In this document: piece after piece, positions 22,287-30,244 of the stretch
Layout of the letters: every line of letters begins with the position of its first letter
Numbering within the stretch: position 1 is the stretch's first letter
NCBI GenBank assembly: GCA_944355255.1
Contig: CALVQD010000046.1
Coordinates: 1-35,614, forward strand
Origin: an uncultured Bacilli bacterium
GTDB taxonomy: Bacteria; Bacillota_I; Bacilli_A; RF39; UBA660
Length of the DNA stretch: 35,614 nucleotides
Direction: 5' to 3'
Made by a program: the position numbers and the translations under genes
Notes under the pieces: generated by a model
What the model saw: the letters and a program-made list of their open reading frames with translations, nothing else
The model's database searches: none
Told to the model about the DNA's origin: nothing

Positions 22287-24374
22287 ATGTCCAAAAAGAA
22301 GAAAAAGAAACTAGATCAATTAGAACAATTACAAGATGAAATTGAAGTTGATACATTGTTTCATTCACTTTCTCAAAACGAAGGAAATGAAACAAGAGAA
22401 TCAAAAGAACAAAATCAGGCAAATATTTTTCAAAGAGAAATTGATCATCCAAAAGCAATGAGAAGACAAAACGAACAAGAAGAAAAAAAGGAACAAGTAA
22501 AAAAAGAAGTAGAACGAGTCAGAAAAGAAACAAGAAAGAAAACATATAAATCTAATTTTTTAACAGCTTTCTTACTTTTTATTACCATGGTATTAGAAAC
22601 TTGTTATCTAGGTTATAATATCATTTATATGACAGAAGAAAAAAATCAACTATTTCTCATTATTAATAGTGTTATACTTCTAATTATTACTGGTTCATTT
22701 GGTCTTGGTATGTTTGTAAAGAAAGATCGAGGACGTCGTGTTATGAATGTTATCACTTCTCTTCTTTTAGTGGCAGCAATCGGTTTTAATATATTAGTCG
22801 CAACTGATACAATTCAATTACCAACAAAATCAGTGGTATTAGATTTTAGAAATCAACAAGTAATAAAAGCGATGAAATGGGCAAATAGTCATAACATTAA
22901 TCTAACAACAAAATATGAATACAGTGATGAATTTGAAACCAATACCATTATGAAACAAAGTGTAGAACCTGATACATTAACATCAAAAGTAAAATCGATG
23001 GAAGTTGTAGTTTCAAACGGACCAAATTATGATTTGGAAGTAAATATTCCAGATATGATTGGTTGGAATATTGATGATGTCGTAGAAGTGATTAAAAAGA
23101 ATAAAATGGATCATGTAACAATTGATTATGAGTTTAGAGATGATATCACACGTGATGAAGAATTTGAACAAAATAAATCCGGAAATATGAAACGAAGTGA
23201 TGAATTAAAATTAAAATTTTCACTTGGTAGAGAAGAAGATTTAGAACCTGTTGAATTAAAAGATTTAACTGATATGGAAGAATTTGATGCAACTTTATGG
23301 TTAAAACGAAATGGAATTCAATATGATATTATTTATGAATATAATGATGATGTAGAAAAAGGAAACGTTATTAAAACAGATCCAAAGAAAGGAACTGTAA
23401 TCAAGCAAAGTGAAATGAAAATAAAATTATATATTTCAAAAGGAAAGAAAATAACAGCACCTGATTTTACAACAATGTCTTTAGAAGAAATTGAAGAATG
23501 GGCTAACCAAAATCATATGAAAATTAATTACAGTAGTGAATATTCAAATAGTGTTAAAATAGGAAAAGTCATTCGTGCAAGTGTCCAAAAAGGAGATACC
23601 ATTGATGAAGGTACAACAATTCATATTATTACCTCAAAAGGACCTTTAAAAATGATTAGCTATGGTGATAATGACGTCGATAAGATTCGTTCTTTTGCTA
23701 ACGAAAACGGATTACAATTCGTATTAAATGAAGAGTTTAATAATGATGTAGAAAAAGGAAAAATTATAAGTGTAGATAAAAAACCAGGCCAAACACTTAG
23801 TCAAACTGAAACAATTACTGTAGTTGTATCTCTTGGAAAAAAGAGAAGCATTCCTAACTTCATTGGAATGACAAGAAGTGAAGCAAAAAATGCTTGTGAT
23901 AATAATGGACTCAGTTGTACTTTCAATTATGCTTATTCTACTAAAACAAAAGATACCGTAATCAATCAAAACAAGACAGCAGGAAGTGAAGTTGCTGAAG
24001 GTACAAATGTCATTTTAACAATTAGTAATGGAAAACAATCTACAAGTAGTTCAGGTGGTAATAACTCTTCTGGAGGATCAAACAATGGAAATAACAATGG
24101 TGGTAATAGTTCCCCAGGTCCATCTCCTGATCCAGAACCAGTTTGTGATCGTAATGATACAGTTAGAGTCTATATTAATCCAACCATTGGTGATGCAAGC
24201 GCAACAGCAAGAAACTTAGATTCTAGAATTCATTGGAATGTTGTATACGTATCTAGAGCAGATTACTCAGAAAGCGCATCTATTGGAATGGTTATTGCTG
24301 CAGATGTTGCCAAATACGACGGACAATATCTCAATAAATGTGATACTTATACAATCCACATATTTAATTCTTAA
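22287..24374 (+). CDS. Membrane protein with six PASTA repeats and no kinase domain
   Basis: The 695-aa protein starts with a Lys-rich charged cytoplasmic segment (1-90). Three hydrophobic helices follow (about 91-114, 121-144, 152-172). Next come six PASTA-like repeats (about 183-615), each ending in the typical VVVSNGP, KLYISKG, IHIITSKG, VVVSLGK or LTISNGK. Then there is a Ser/Gly/Asn-rich linker and a C-terminal domain (about 622-695) bounded by two Cys (VCDRND.. and ..NKCDTY). PASTA domains bind muropeptides or lipid II in PrkC/Stk kinases and some PBPs; here neither a kinase nor a transpeptidase is fused. The ATG at 22287 has GAAGGTGTGCGT upstream. Confidence 0.85.
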   Translation: MSKKKKKKLDQLEQLQDEIEVDTLFHSLSQNEGNETRESKEQNQANIFQREIDHPKAMRRQNEQEEKKEQVKKEVERVRKETRKKTYKSNFLTAFLLFITMVLETCYLGYNIIYMTEEKNQLFLIINSVILLIITGSFGLGMFVKKDRGRRVMNVITSLLLVAAIGFNILVATDTIQLPTKSVVLDFRNQQVIKAMKWANSHNINLTTKYEYSDEFETNTIMKQSVEPDTLTSKVKSMEVVVSNGPNYDLEVNIPDMIGWNIDDVVEVIKKNKMDHVTIDYEFRDDITRDEEFEQNKSGNMKRSDELKLKFSLGREEDLEPVELKDLTDMEEFDATLWLKRNGIQYDIIYEYNDDVEKGNVIKTDPKKGTVIKQSEMKIKLYISKGKKITAPDFTTMSLEEIEEWANQNHMKINYSSEYSNSVKIGKVIRASVQKGDTIDEGTTIHIITSKGPLKMISYGDNDVDKIRSFANENGLQFVLNEEFNNDVEKGKIISVDKKPGQTLSQTETITVVVSLGKKRSIPNFIGMTRSEAKNACDNNGLSCTFNYAYSTKTKDTVINQNKTAGSEVAEGTNVILTISNGKQSTSSSGGNNSSGGSNNGNNNGGNSSPGPSPDPEPVCDRNDTVRVYINPTIGDASATARNLDSRIHWNVVYVSRADYSESASIGMVIAADVAKYDGQYLNKCDTYTIHIFNS

Positions 24375-24399
24375 GCAAAGTGAAAAACTTTGCTTTTTT
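24373..24399 (+). terminator. Terminator of the PASTA gene
   Basis: AAGCAAAGT (24373-24381) pairs with ACTTTGCTT (24387-24395), followed by T residues; the stem begins in the stop codon. Confidence 0.85.
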
Positions 24400-24433
24400 A
24401 TTTTCTATATTTTCCTGTGGAAAAAAGGACAAA

Positions 24434-24458
24434 GAAAAAGGAGATTTTAGATCTCCTA
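24434..24458 (-). terminator. Terminator of the glucosaminidase gene
   Basis: On the minus strand AGGAGAT (24457-24451), loop CTAAA, ATCTCCT (24445-24439), then TTTTCTTT. It starts at the stop codon. Confidence 0.8.
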
Positions 24459-27400
24459 TTTTACGATTAATTCAACACGATGTTTTATATCGTCATTTCT
24501 AACAAATTGATATTCCTTTCCACCAATTATGGTCTTAACACTACTTAAATCTTTATATAATAGATCTTTTAACTCTCCAAAATCAGATACATTTGTTTTA
24601 TTAGAAACATAAATCGCATATCTTCCTGGAGATAGCTTAGATAAATCTAATGATGCACGATACCATGCTCTTGTTTTATCAAAACCATCTGAGGTTGGTA
24701 ATGTTACTTCAAATAAACCATCGGTTACACTTCCTATGTCAAACGTATATTTCTCATATGTTTCAACATTTTCAAATATCATTGTTCTTTTTACTTGTGT
24801 AGATGGTGCATAATCAGTTCCATAAGAATAAGAATATCCTAAAATACTTAATTTATTATTTTGGAACGATATTTCTCTAAATTGATCATATTGTGAATAA
24901 AGATATGATGTTTCTTTTTTACCAAGTTCTTCACTACGAATTTGCATTTCAATTCCCAACTCTTCATCAGATACATCTGTACGAAGCATAGCGTATTTCT
25001 CGCCTTGTTGATAATTATTTGCCTGTGATTTATAAAGTAAGTTATTCACAACATGCATAGAATATACGGAAGATGTATGAGCAACTACATATAATTTATA
25101 ATCTCCATTTTGAATCTTTTCAATATCAATTGTTCCTTCAAACCATGAATATGTATAATCTTTCTCATCAGATCCTACTGCAGGTCTACCTAACTCATCT
25201 TCGTCGACAATTCGGTTGAGCGATTGATAAATTTCTGTATCGCCGTCTACTGCTTTTAAAAGAAGATCATATTCAATATTCTCATCTAATGTATTATCAA
25301 TAGAATTAATTGTTTGATATCCTTTTATTTTTAACTTCCCATCTTCTTCTTTTAAATATTCTAAATAGAAATTAGCTGATTTTTCCTCTAAATCTTCTAT
25401 ATTCCATTCTTTCCAAATCGCTTTATATGTTGTATTTTCAACTGCTTCTGTAATCTCTTTATCCCATCCTTGGAATATATATCCTTTTTTTGTTGGATCT
25501 GTAATAGTTGGTAATGTATTTTCTTCTACATTGATTGTTGTTTTATCTTTTCCATTTTCAAATACTCCACCATCTGCATCAAAAGTAATCTCATAAGTTT
25601 TTACTTTTTCCCAAGTTGCTTTATATGTCGTATTCTCTTTTGCTTCCGTTATTTCCTTATCCCATCCAACAAATTTATAACCTTTTTTCGTTGGTGCTTT
25701 TGGCTCTTCTGGAACATTACCTTCTAATGTATCTACTACTTGTTTATCTTTACCATCTTCAAATGTTCCACCATCGGCATCAAATGTAATTTGGTATGTT
25801 GCTTTTTCTTTTTCCCAAACAGCCGTATATGTCGTATTTGCGTTTGCTTCTGCAATCTCTTTATCCCAACCGCTAAAGATATAACCATCTCTCGTTGGAT
25901 TTTCTGGTACCTGTGGCTTTTGTCCTTCCGTTGTAACAATTACTTTTGTTTCTTTATTATCATTAAACTTACCACCATTCGCATCAAATGTGATGTTGTA
26001 TTTTTCTAATACTTTCTCCCAAACAGCTTTATACGTCTTATTTCCAGTCACAAGAGATATTTCACTATCCCATCCAACAAACGTATATCCATCTCTAGTT
26101 GGTGCTTTTGGCTCTGTTGGTTTATTTCCCTCTTCTACTGTTTGTGTTTTTGTACTGCTTCCATCTTCAAACGTTCCACCATTCGCATCGAATGTAACAT
26201 TGTATTTTTGTGGATTGTTACTCTTCCATACTGCAGTATAAGTTTTATTTGATTGTGCAGGCATTACAGTTTGATCCCATCCGGCAAATGTGTATCCATC
26301 TCGAACAGGATTTTCAAGTTCTGGTGTTACATACTCTTCTACTGTTAATCTTTTTGTAGAAGTTTCTCCATCGATAAATTTTCCTCCATTTGGATTAAAA
26401 TCAATTGTATAACGTGTTTTCATTCCAGTTCCGTAACTAATATATGTAATAATACTAGAATGAATATATCCATAATTATTATTAAAATCATAAGCACCAT
26501 TATCTTGAAGAATACTATTACGACCAGATACAAGTGTTGGATCTGTCTGTACTTTATACCAAGTTCCTTCACTATTTGTAATCGTATCTAAAATAACAAA
26601 TGGAATATTTCTATTCTTTGTAGTTTGATATAAAGAAACAGATGAAGTAGTTGGTTCTTTTTTAATATTATAATTTCCATTACTTCCTTTAATACCTATT
26701 GTATATTTGTTATAATCTTGATTTCCATAAGCTTTATCAAAATTATAATAATAAGATGCCTCTTTCTCTCCCCAATATGGATCGGATGCATATTTTACAT
26801 TAAATCCAGAACTTTTATTTCCGAAGTGTCCACCATAATAACGACCACCTGCTACGACATCTAATGGATCTAAATAGCCTTCGGAAATTACATTCTTATC
26901 AAAATAGCGAATACTCTCACGTACTGTTGAAAAAGCTTTTGCTGCAGCTGTATTACTGTCATAAGCACCAATTCCAAATAAATTATTTTTGTTATACGAA
27001 ATGGCACTCGTTCCCATTGCACTTTCATTTTTTGCGAGTCCTAAAGACATCATCGCATTTACACCATACTCATTTTGATATTCAATAAAAGATACATGTT
27101 CCCCATACAGTTGTGATTCGTTATCTTTGGCAGGATATCCTGTCATTTTACTTGTATAACTTGAAAAATCCACTTTTAAATCTTCGCTTGTATAATTACT
27201 AATTGTCCTAGTTGGTAAATATTGATAATAATTATAATATGGATTATTCGCATTGACTGCACGATAACTTGTCCCACCTCGATAATCATCAATCATCATT
27301 TTAAATCCATCTAATGTATCTGGATAAAAATAAATTCCATCATAACTATAATAAGTACCATCACTCATTCCACTTGGAGCTCTACCTATTGTAATCACAT

Positions 27401-27809
27401 TTCCAGATTTATAGTTATTGACATCTAATTGAATTACATGTTTTAATTCTCCATCCTCAACCCTATAATTTGAAATATAAGTAGTAGGAATTTCTGGATC
27501 CATATTACGAACTTCTACTTCATTTGGATTTACATATCCAATCACACCTGACATTTTAAATTTAACTTTGCCATTTTCGATTCCTAAAAATGCAGCATCT
27601 GCACCATAACAACCATTTGTATAACCTTGTGTCCCATTTTCCGTTGTAAATAAAGTATTTGTATTACAATCTTTCGTTCTAAAATTAACAACTCCATAAG
27701 TTGGATAAGATGCGGCTTCTACCTTTGAAACATAGGGAGGAATAAAACTAAGTGAAAGTAAAATTGTACATAGTATCATTGATACAATTTTTTTAATCAT
27801 TCGTTTCAC
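24456..27809 (-). CDS. Secreted glucosaminidase-domain protein with five InlB-type B-repeats
   Basis: The 1117-aa protein has a signal peptide (1-33: KKIVSMILCTILLSLSF, ending VEAAS) and SH3-like segments. A glucosaminidase (PF01832-type) domain lies at about 235-370, with catalytic Glu262 in LGLAKNESAMGTS, NNLFGIGAYD and the ending YYNFDKAYG. Another SH3-like stretch (LYQTTKNRNIPFVILD) follows. Then five Flg_new/InlB B-repeats (about 466-804) and a C-terminal region with two similar modules. It has no LPXTG anchor. It is a likely cell-wall hydrolase and surface protein. GTG at 27809 is the start, since AAGGAGGG lies 6-7 bases upstream, whereas the ATG at 27815 directly abuts that site. Confidence 0.88.
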   Translation of the reverse strand: MKRMIKKIVSMILCTILLSLSFIPPYVSKVEAASYPTYGVVNFRTKDCNTNTLFTTENGTQGYTNGCYGADAAFLGIENGKVKFKMSGVIGYVNPNEVEVRNMDPEIPTTYISNYRVEDGELKHVIQLDVNNYKSGNVITIGRAPSGMSDGTYYSYDGIYFYPDTLDGFKMMIDDYRGGTSYRAVNANNPYYNYYQYLPTRTISNYTSEDLKVDFSSYTSKMTGYPAKDNESQLYGEHVSFIEYQNEYGVNAMMSLGLAKNESAMGTSAISYNKNNLFGIGAYDSNTAAAKAFSTVRESIRYFDKNVISEGYLDPLDVVAGGRYYGGHFGNKSSGFNVKYASDPYWGEKEASYYYNFDKAYGNQDYNKYTIGIKGSNGNYNIKKEPTTSSVSLYQTTKNRNIPFVILDTITNSEGTWYKVQTDPTLVSGRNSILQDNGAYDFNNNYGYIHSSIITYISYGTGMKTRYTIDFNPNGGKFIDGETSTKRLTVEEYVTPELENPVRDGYTFAGWDQTVMPAQSNKTYTAVWKSNNPQKYNVTFDANGGTFEDGSSTKTQTVEEGNKPTEPKAPTRDGYTFVGWDSEISLVTGNKTYKAVWEKVLEKYNITFDANGGKFNDNKETKVIVTTEGQKPQVPENPTRDGYIFSGWDKEIAEANANTTYTAVWEKEKATYQITFDADGGTFEDGKDKQVVDTLEGNVPEEPKAPTKKGYKFVGWDKEITEAKENTTYKATWEKVKTYEITFDADGGVFENGKDKTTINVEENTLPTITDPTKKGYIFQGWDKEITEAVENTTYKAIWKEWNIEDLEEKSANFYLEYLKEEDGKLKIKGYQTINSIDNTLDENIEYDLLLKAVDGDTEIYQSLNRIVDEDELGRPAVGSDEKDYTYSWFEGTIDIEKIQNGDYKLYVVAHTSSVYSMHVVNNLLYKSQANNYQQGEKYAMLRTDVSDEELGIEMQIRSEELGKKETSYLYSQYDQFREISFQNNKLSILGYSYSYGTDYAPSTQVKRTMIFENVETYEKYTFDIGSVTDGLFEVTLPTSDGFDKTRAWYRASLDLSKLSPGRYAIYVSNKTNVSDFGELKDLLYKDLSSVKTIIGGKEYQFVRNDDIKHRVELIVK
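25398..26417 (-). repeat. Five InlB-type B-repeats within the glucosaminidase gene
   Basis: Five units of about 67-68 residues follow the pattern (Y)xITFDANGGxFxDGxxxxxxxxxEGxxPxxPxxPTRDGYxFxGWDxEIxxxxxNTTYxAVWEK. DNA identity between units is only partial, so they are old duplications rather than a recent expansion. Confidence 0.85.
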
Positions 27810-27904
27810 AAACATCCCTCCTTAGTCTCTTTCATTATATAATATTATATCAAAATCTCCTCTCTTTGTATATGAATAAAGTATTCGGTAGTCGTTTTCT
27901 TGAC

Positions 27905-27931
27905 ACAAAAAAAATCCTATTTCTAGGATTC
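27905..27931 (-). terminator. Terminator of the GH25 gene
   Basis: On the minus strand AATCCTA (27930-27924), loop GAAA, TAGGATT (27919-27913), then eight T residues. Confidence 0.85.
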
Positions 27932-28786
27932 TTATGATAACGATTTTCCGGACTCATAAAACAATTTATCTTGTTCTTTTAATTCAATATAATAAGTACC
28001 AGTTTTTTCACAAGTAAAAATTAACGCCTTTTCCTGACAAGTTTCTTGTAATTGTTTATTTTCCTGTTTTAATTCTTCAATTTGTTTCTTCAAGTTTTCA
28101 ATCTCTGTATTCGTATCTGTTACTGGAGGTATTTCTGGAGATGGTTCTGTCGGTGTTTCTGAAGATGAATCTTCTTTCGTAAACCCATTTAAACCAGCTT
28201 TTTTAATTGCCTCAGGATAATCAACATAACAATAATCCATATCAACATTTCCATTAATACCAGAAATAGTTCCACTACTGGTATATTGCCACATACCTGC
28301 ATCATACCCTAATGTTGAATTATAACGAGCCACCCATTTCGCATATGCATTCAGTCGTTCTGAATTTAATTTTGTATTCCACCAATTCAAATTCGCATAT
28401 ACACCAACATAATAACCATTTTGTTCTAATTTATCACAAAAATTAACAATAATATCTGTCAATGCTTCATTCGATAAATTGGCTTGAACTTTATCTTCAA
28501 TATCATAATAAATGGGATATTCTAATTTATATCCTTTGACTAATCTTAAAACGTGTTCAACCTCACTATTCGACCAATCTATATTATCTGCATAGCTATA
28601 TAAATACACTCCAAAAGGAATCCCTAACCTAGTACATTCATCGGCATTTCTCTTAAAATAAATATCGTCCTGACTTTCTCTATTCGCTCCATAACCACAT
28701 CTAATAATCGCATAATCAATATTTCCTTTAACTGCATCCCAATCAATTACCCCCTGATGACTTGATACATCAATTCCTCTTTTCAT
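27932..28786 (-). CDS. GH25 family lysozyme with coiled-coil C-terminus
   Basis: The 284-aa protein is a glycoside hydrolase 25 muramidase: MKRGIDVSSHQGVIDWDAV (Asp6), YAIIRCGYG, YLYSYA, the catalytic DIE in PIYYDIEDKV (Asp95, Glu97), YYVGVYANLNWW and MWQYTSSG. A Pro/Ser/Thr linker (about 205-225) leads to a heptad coiled coil (IENLKKQIEELKQENKQLQE) and a small C-terminal beta segment. There is no signal peptide, so release would need lysis, a holin or a non-classical route. It could be a spore-lysis or phage-derived lysin, but no phage genes surround it. The ATG at 28786 has TTAGGATGTGATGGA upstream. Confidence 0.9.
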   Translation of the reverse strand: MKRGIDVSSHQGVIDWDAVKGNIDYAIIRCGYGANRESQDDIYFKRNADECTRLGIPFGVYLYSYADNIDWSNSEVEHVLRLVKGYKLEYPIYYDIEDKVQANLSNEALTDIIVNFCDKLEQNGYYVGVYANLNWWNTKLNSERLNAYAKWVARYNSTLGYDAGMWQYTSSGTISGINGNVDMDYCYVDYPEAIKKAGLNGFTKEDSSSETPTEPSPEIPPVTDTNTEIENLKKQIEELKQENKQLQETCQEKALIFTCEKTGTYYIELKEQDKLFYESGKSLS

Positions 28787-28845
28787 TCCATCACATCCTA
28801 ATGTATTCTATGTTGAAAATGGTAAAATTTGTAGGTGTTTATAAT

Positions 28846-28874
28846 TTGTAAACAAAGAAAAGCTATGATATAAT
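28846..28874 (+). promoter_or_regulatory. Sigma-A promoter of tmRNA
   Basis: TTGTAA (28846-28851), 17-bp spacer, TATAAT (28869-28874). The expected RNA start is near 28881-28885, matching the tmRNA 5' end. Confidence 0.75.
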
Positions 28875-28884
28875 GGAATTAGTT

Positions 28885-29272
28885 GGGGCTGTTTTTTGGT
28901 TTCGACAAATATAAAAAAGCTTAATTCGGCAAGTCGGAGGTACACGTTACGTACAAACAGAAAATAACTGGAAAAAATAAATTAACTAACGTACTTAGTA
29001 GATTAAGTAGCGCTTTCGCTACTCCTACTTTTGCCTAATATAAGTGCGAGTACGGCTCTTTTTATTCTTTCTCCTATTGGGAATTTATAAGGGCTCGATA
29101 AAAATAGGATATATTATTATTTAGCTTGGAAATAATAATGAATGATACAAGCTCACTTATAAAATAGACGTTCACATCTAATTTTTATAAGGACATCATT
29201 TGTGAACTAAACTTGTAGATGGTTAGGGAGTTTTATATTTGGACAGGAGTTCGACTCTCCTCAGCTCCACCA
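28885..29272 (+). ncRNA. ssrA: Transfer-messenger RNA (tmRNA, ssrA)
   Basis: The 388-nt RNA begins GGGGCTG followed by GGTTTCGACA and ends GACAGGAGTTCGACTCTCCT, then CAGCTCCACCA. The ends pair to form the alanyl acceptor stem with an encoded CCA and a T-loop GTTCGACTC. The tag frame can be read from ACT at 28967 to TAA at 29036-29038. It starts TGKNKLTNV and ends SSAFATPTFA, about 23 residues, with the hairpin AGTAGCG-CTTT-CGCTACT inside it (helix H5). It rescues stalled ribosomes together with SmpB (32033-32467). The exact resume codon is inferred by position relative to B. subtilis. Confidence 0.93.
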
Positions 29273-29285
29273 TATATGATTTTTT

Positions 29286-29312
29286 AATCCTTTTATGATA
29301 AGGATTTTATTA
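29286..29312 (+). terminator. Terminator of tmRNA
   Basis: AATCCTT (29286-29292) pairs with AAGGATT (29300-29306), followed by TTATTAA. It lies 14 nt after the CCA end. Confidence 0.7.
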
Positions 29313-29325
29313 AGTTGGTGATATG

Positions 29326-29619
29326 ATGGTAGAAATAGAAGATGCTTATCGATATATGATCAGTGGCTATTTTGGTGTTATGGAGATGGATTCTTACCAA
29401 TTAAAAGAATATATTTTACAAGATATCAAAGAATATATTACTGAATTTATGAGACAAAATCCGAGTTCTCATTTTGAACTAGATCAAGAAATAGAACGTA
29501 TTAAAGATACTTATTCCTTAAAAACAAAATTACAAGATGCTTTACTTGTATTAAATCAGATGGAAAAACCACCAATTGATTTAATCATACAAATTAAACG
29601 CAGATTACATGAGAAATAA
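29326..29619 (+). CDS. Hypothetical 97-aa helical protein
   Basis: No family is recognised. The protein (MVEIEDAYRYMISGYFGVME) is acidic and helical, with a possible bundle around DIKEYITEFMRQ and a tail PPIDLIIQIKRRLHEK. There is no signal or membrane segment. Two adjacent ATGs (29323, 29326) exist; the second is preferred because GGTG lies 5 bases upstream, the spacing used by other genes in this window. It follows tmRNA closely and may be expressed partly by readthrough. Confidence 0.6.
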   Translation: MVEIEDAYRYMISGYFGVMEMDSYQLKEYILQDIKEYITEFMRQNPSSHFELDQEIERIKDTYSLKTKLQDALLVLNQMEKPPIDLIIQIKRRLHEK

Positions 29620-29653
29620 AAAGATGTAGACAAAATAGTCTACATCTTTTTAT
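29617..29653 (+). terminator. Terminator after the 97-aa gene
   Basis: AAAGATGTAGAC (29620-29631) and GTCTACATCTTT (29638-29649) form a 12-bp stem with a 6-nt loop, then T residues. Confidence 0.85.
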
Positions 29654-29660
29654 GCATATC

Positions 29661-29688
29661 ACCTATTTAATATATATATCATATAATA
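29661..29688 (+). promoter_or_regulatory. Sigma-K-like promoter of the LysM gene
   Basis: AC (29661-29662), 17 bp, CATATAATA (29680-29688), an exact match to CATANNNTA, 26 bp before the LysM gene. In such AT-rich sequence a chance match is possible, and TATAAT inside it could also serve sigma-A. Confidence 0.4.
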
Positions 29689-29713
29689 TCCTTGAAAATA
29701 AAGGAGGATATTT

Positions 29714-30067
29714 ATGACTTATACTGTAACTCCAAACGATAGTATCGATAGTATTGCTGAAACCTTTCAAGTTCCTGTGAGTGAATTGATGAGTATGAAT
29801 GGATTAGGACCAAACAGTCGATTAATACCTGGAATGGTGATTATTATTCCACCAGTAAATCCTAGACCGCCAAGACCACCATTTCAACCTACTCCACCAA
29901 TGAATCGTATTTATATTGTAAGACGCGGGGATACCATTTGGTCTATCAGTAGAAGATTTGGGGTTTCTGTAAACGATATTATGTTTGTGAATCAAATGAC
30001 TTTTCCAGTAGTTTTTCCAGGGCAAAGATTAATCATTCCAAGCAGAATGAGACCGTTTCCTTATTAA
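29714..30067 (+). CDS. Two-LysM protein, spore-coat or wall type (SafA-like)
   Basis: The 117-aa protein consists of LysM 1 (residues 2-47, TYTVTPNDSIDSIAETF..LIPGMVIIIP), a Pro-rich linker (48-65, NPRPPRPPFQPTPP) and LysM 2 (67-111, IYIVRRGDTIWSISRRFGV..PGQRLIIP). It ends RMRPFPY. There is no signal peptide. That is typical of LysM proteins placed by the mother cell on spore peptidoglycan, such as SafA, and the sigma-K-like promoter agrees. The ATG at 29714 has AAAGGAGGATATTT upstream, among the strongest ribosome binding sites in the window. It is monocistronic with a good terminator. Confidence 0.85.
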   Translation: MTYTVTPNDSIDSIAETFQVPVSELMSMNGLGPNSRLIPGMVIIIPPVNPRPPRPPFQPTPPMNRIYIVRRGDTIWSISRRFGVSVNDIMFVNQMTFPVVFPGQRLIIPSRMRPFPY

Positions 30068-30096
30068 GCAAATATAAAAACTATTTGCTTTTTTTT
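30066..30096 (+). terminator. Terminator of the LysM gene
   Basis: AAGCAAATA (30066-30074) pairs with TATTTGCTT (30082-30090), followed by T residues. Confidence 0.85.
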
Positions 30097-30145
30097 GCAG
30101 GAATTTACCTCTTTTTACGGAATGTTAGTAATGAGGAGGTAACAT

Positions 30146-30220
30146 ATGATCGAATATTTTAAATTTATTATTTATTGTATTTGGGAATATTTTGATTACA
30201 AAAATAGATTTCCATTCTAA
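30146..30220 (+). CDS. Candidate 24-aa small protein
   Basis: A short open frame encodes a peptide that begins MIEYFKFIIYCIWEYF and ends KNRFPF, rich in aromatic and branched residues with a basic C-terminus. It has an excellent ribosome binding site (GAGGAGG, 6 bases before the ATG), and its TAA falls on the first bases of a strong terminator. That gives it the outline of a real gene between two terminators. No family is recognised. The hydrophobic, possibly amphipathic N-terminal half suggests membrane association, in the style of the small sporulation peptides. I see no convincing promoter in the 50 bp upstream. Confidence 0.5.
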   Translation: MIEYFKFIIYCIWEYFDYKNRFPF

Positions 30221-30244
30221 AAAGATACCTTAGTATCTTTTTAT
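30219..30244. terminator. Bidirectional terminator between the small ORF and the nuclease gene
   Basis: AAAAAGATAC (30219-30228) pairs with GTATCTTTTT (30233-30242), loop CTTA, with T-rich ends on both strands. Confidence 0.85.

Noticed and set aside
25398-26417. Tandem repeat array that might be a CRISPR or a DNA satellite.
   Set aside because: Units are about 204 bp, diverged at DNA level, in frame, and encode B-repeat protein modules.
27816-27931. Clear promoter for the large glucosaminidase gene.
   Set aside because: Several TATAAT-like stretches are present at 27838-27855 but none has an acceptable -35 at the right spacing, so no site is claimed.
28787-28845. Sigma-K-like CATAGAATA upstream of the GH25 gene.
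   Set aside because: The -10-like sequence fits, but AC lies 18 or more bases upstream rather than 16-17, so the match is not convincing.
29273-29330. Integration site (att) at the tmRNA 3' end, a common phage target.
   Set aside because: No repeat of the tmRNA 3' end and no integrase or phage gene is present in the window.
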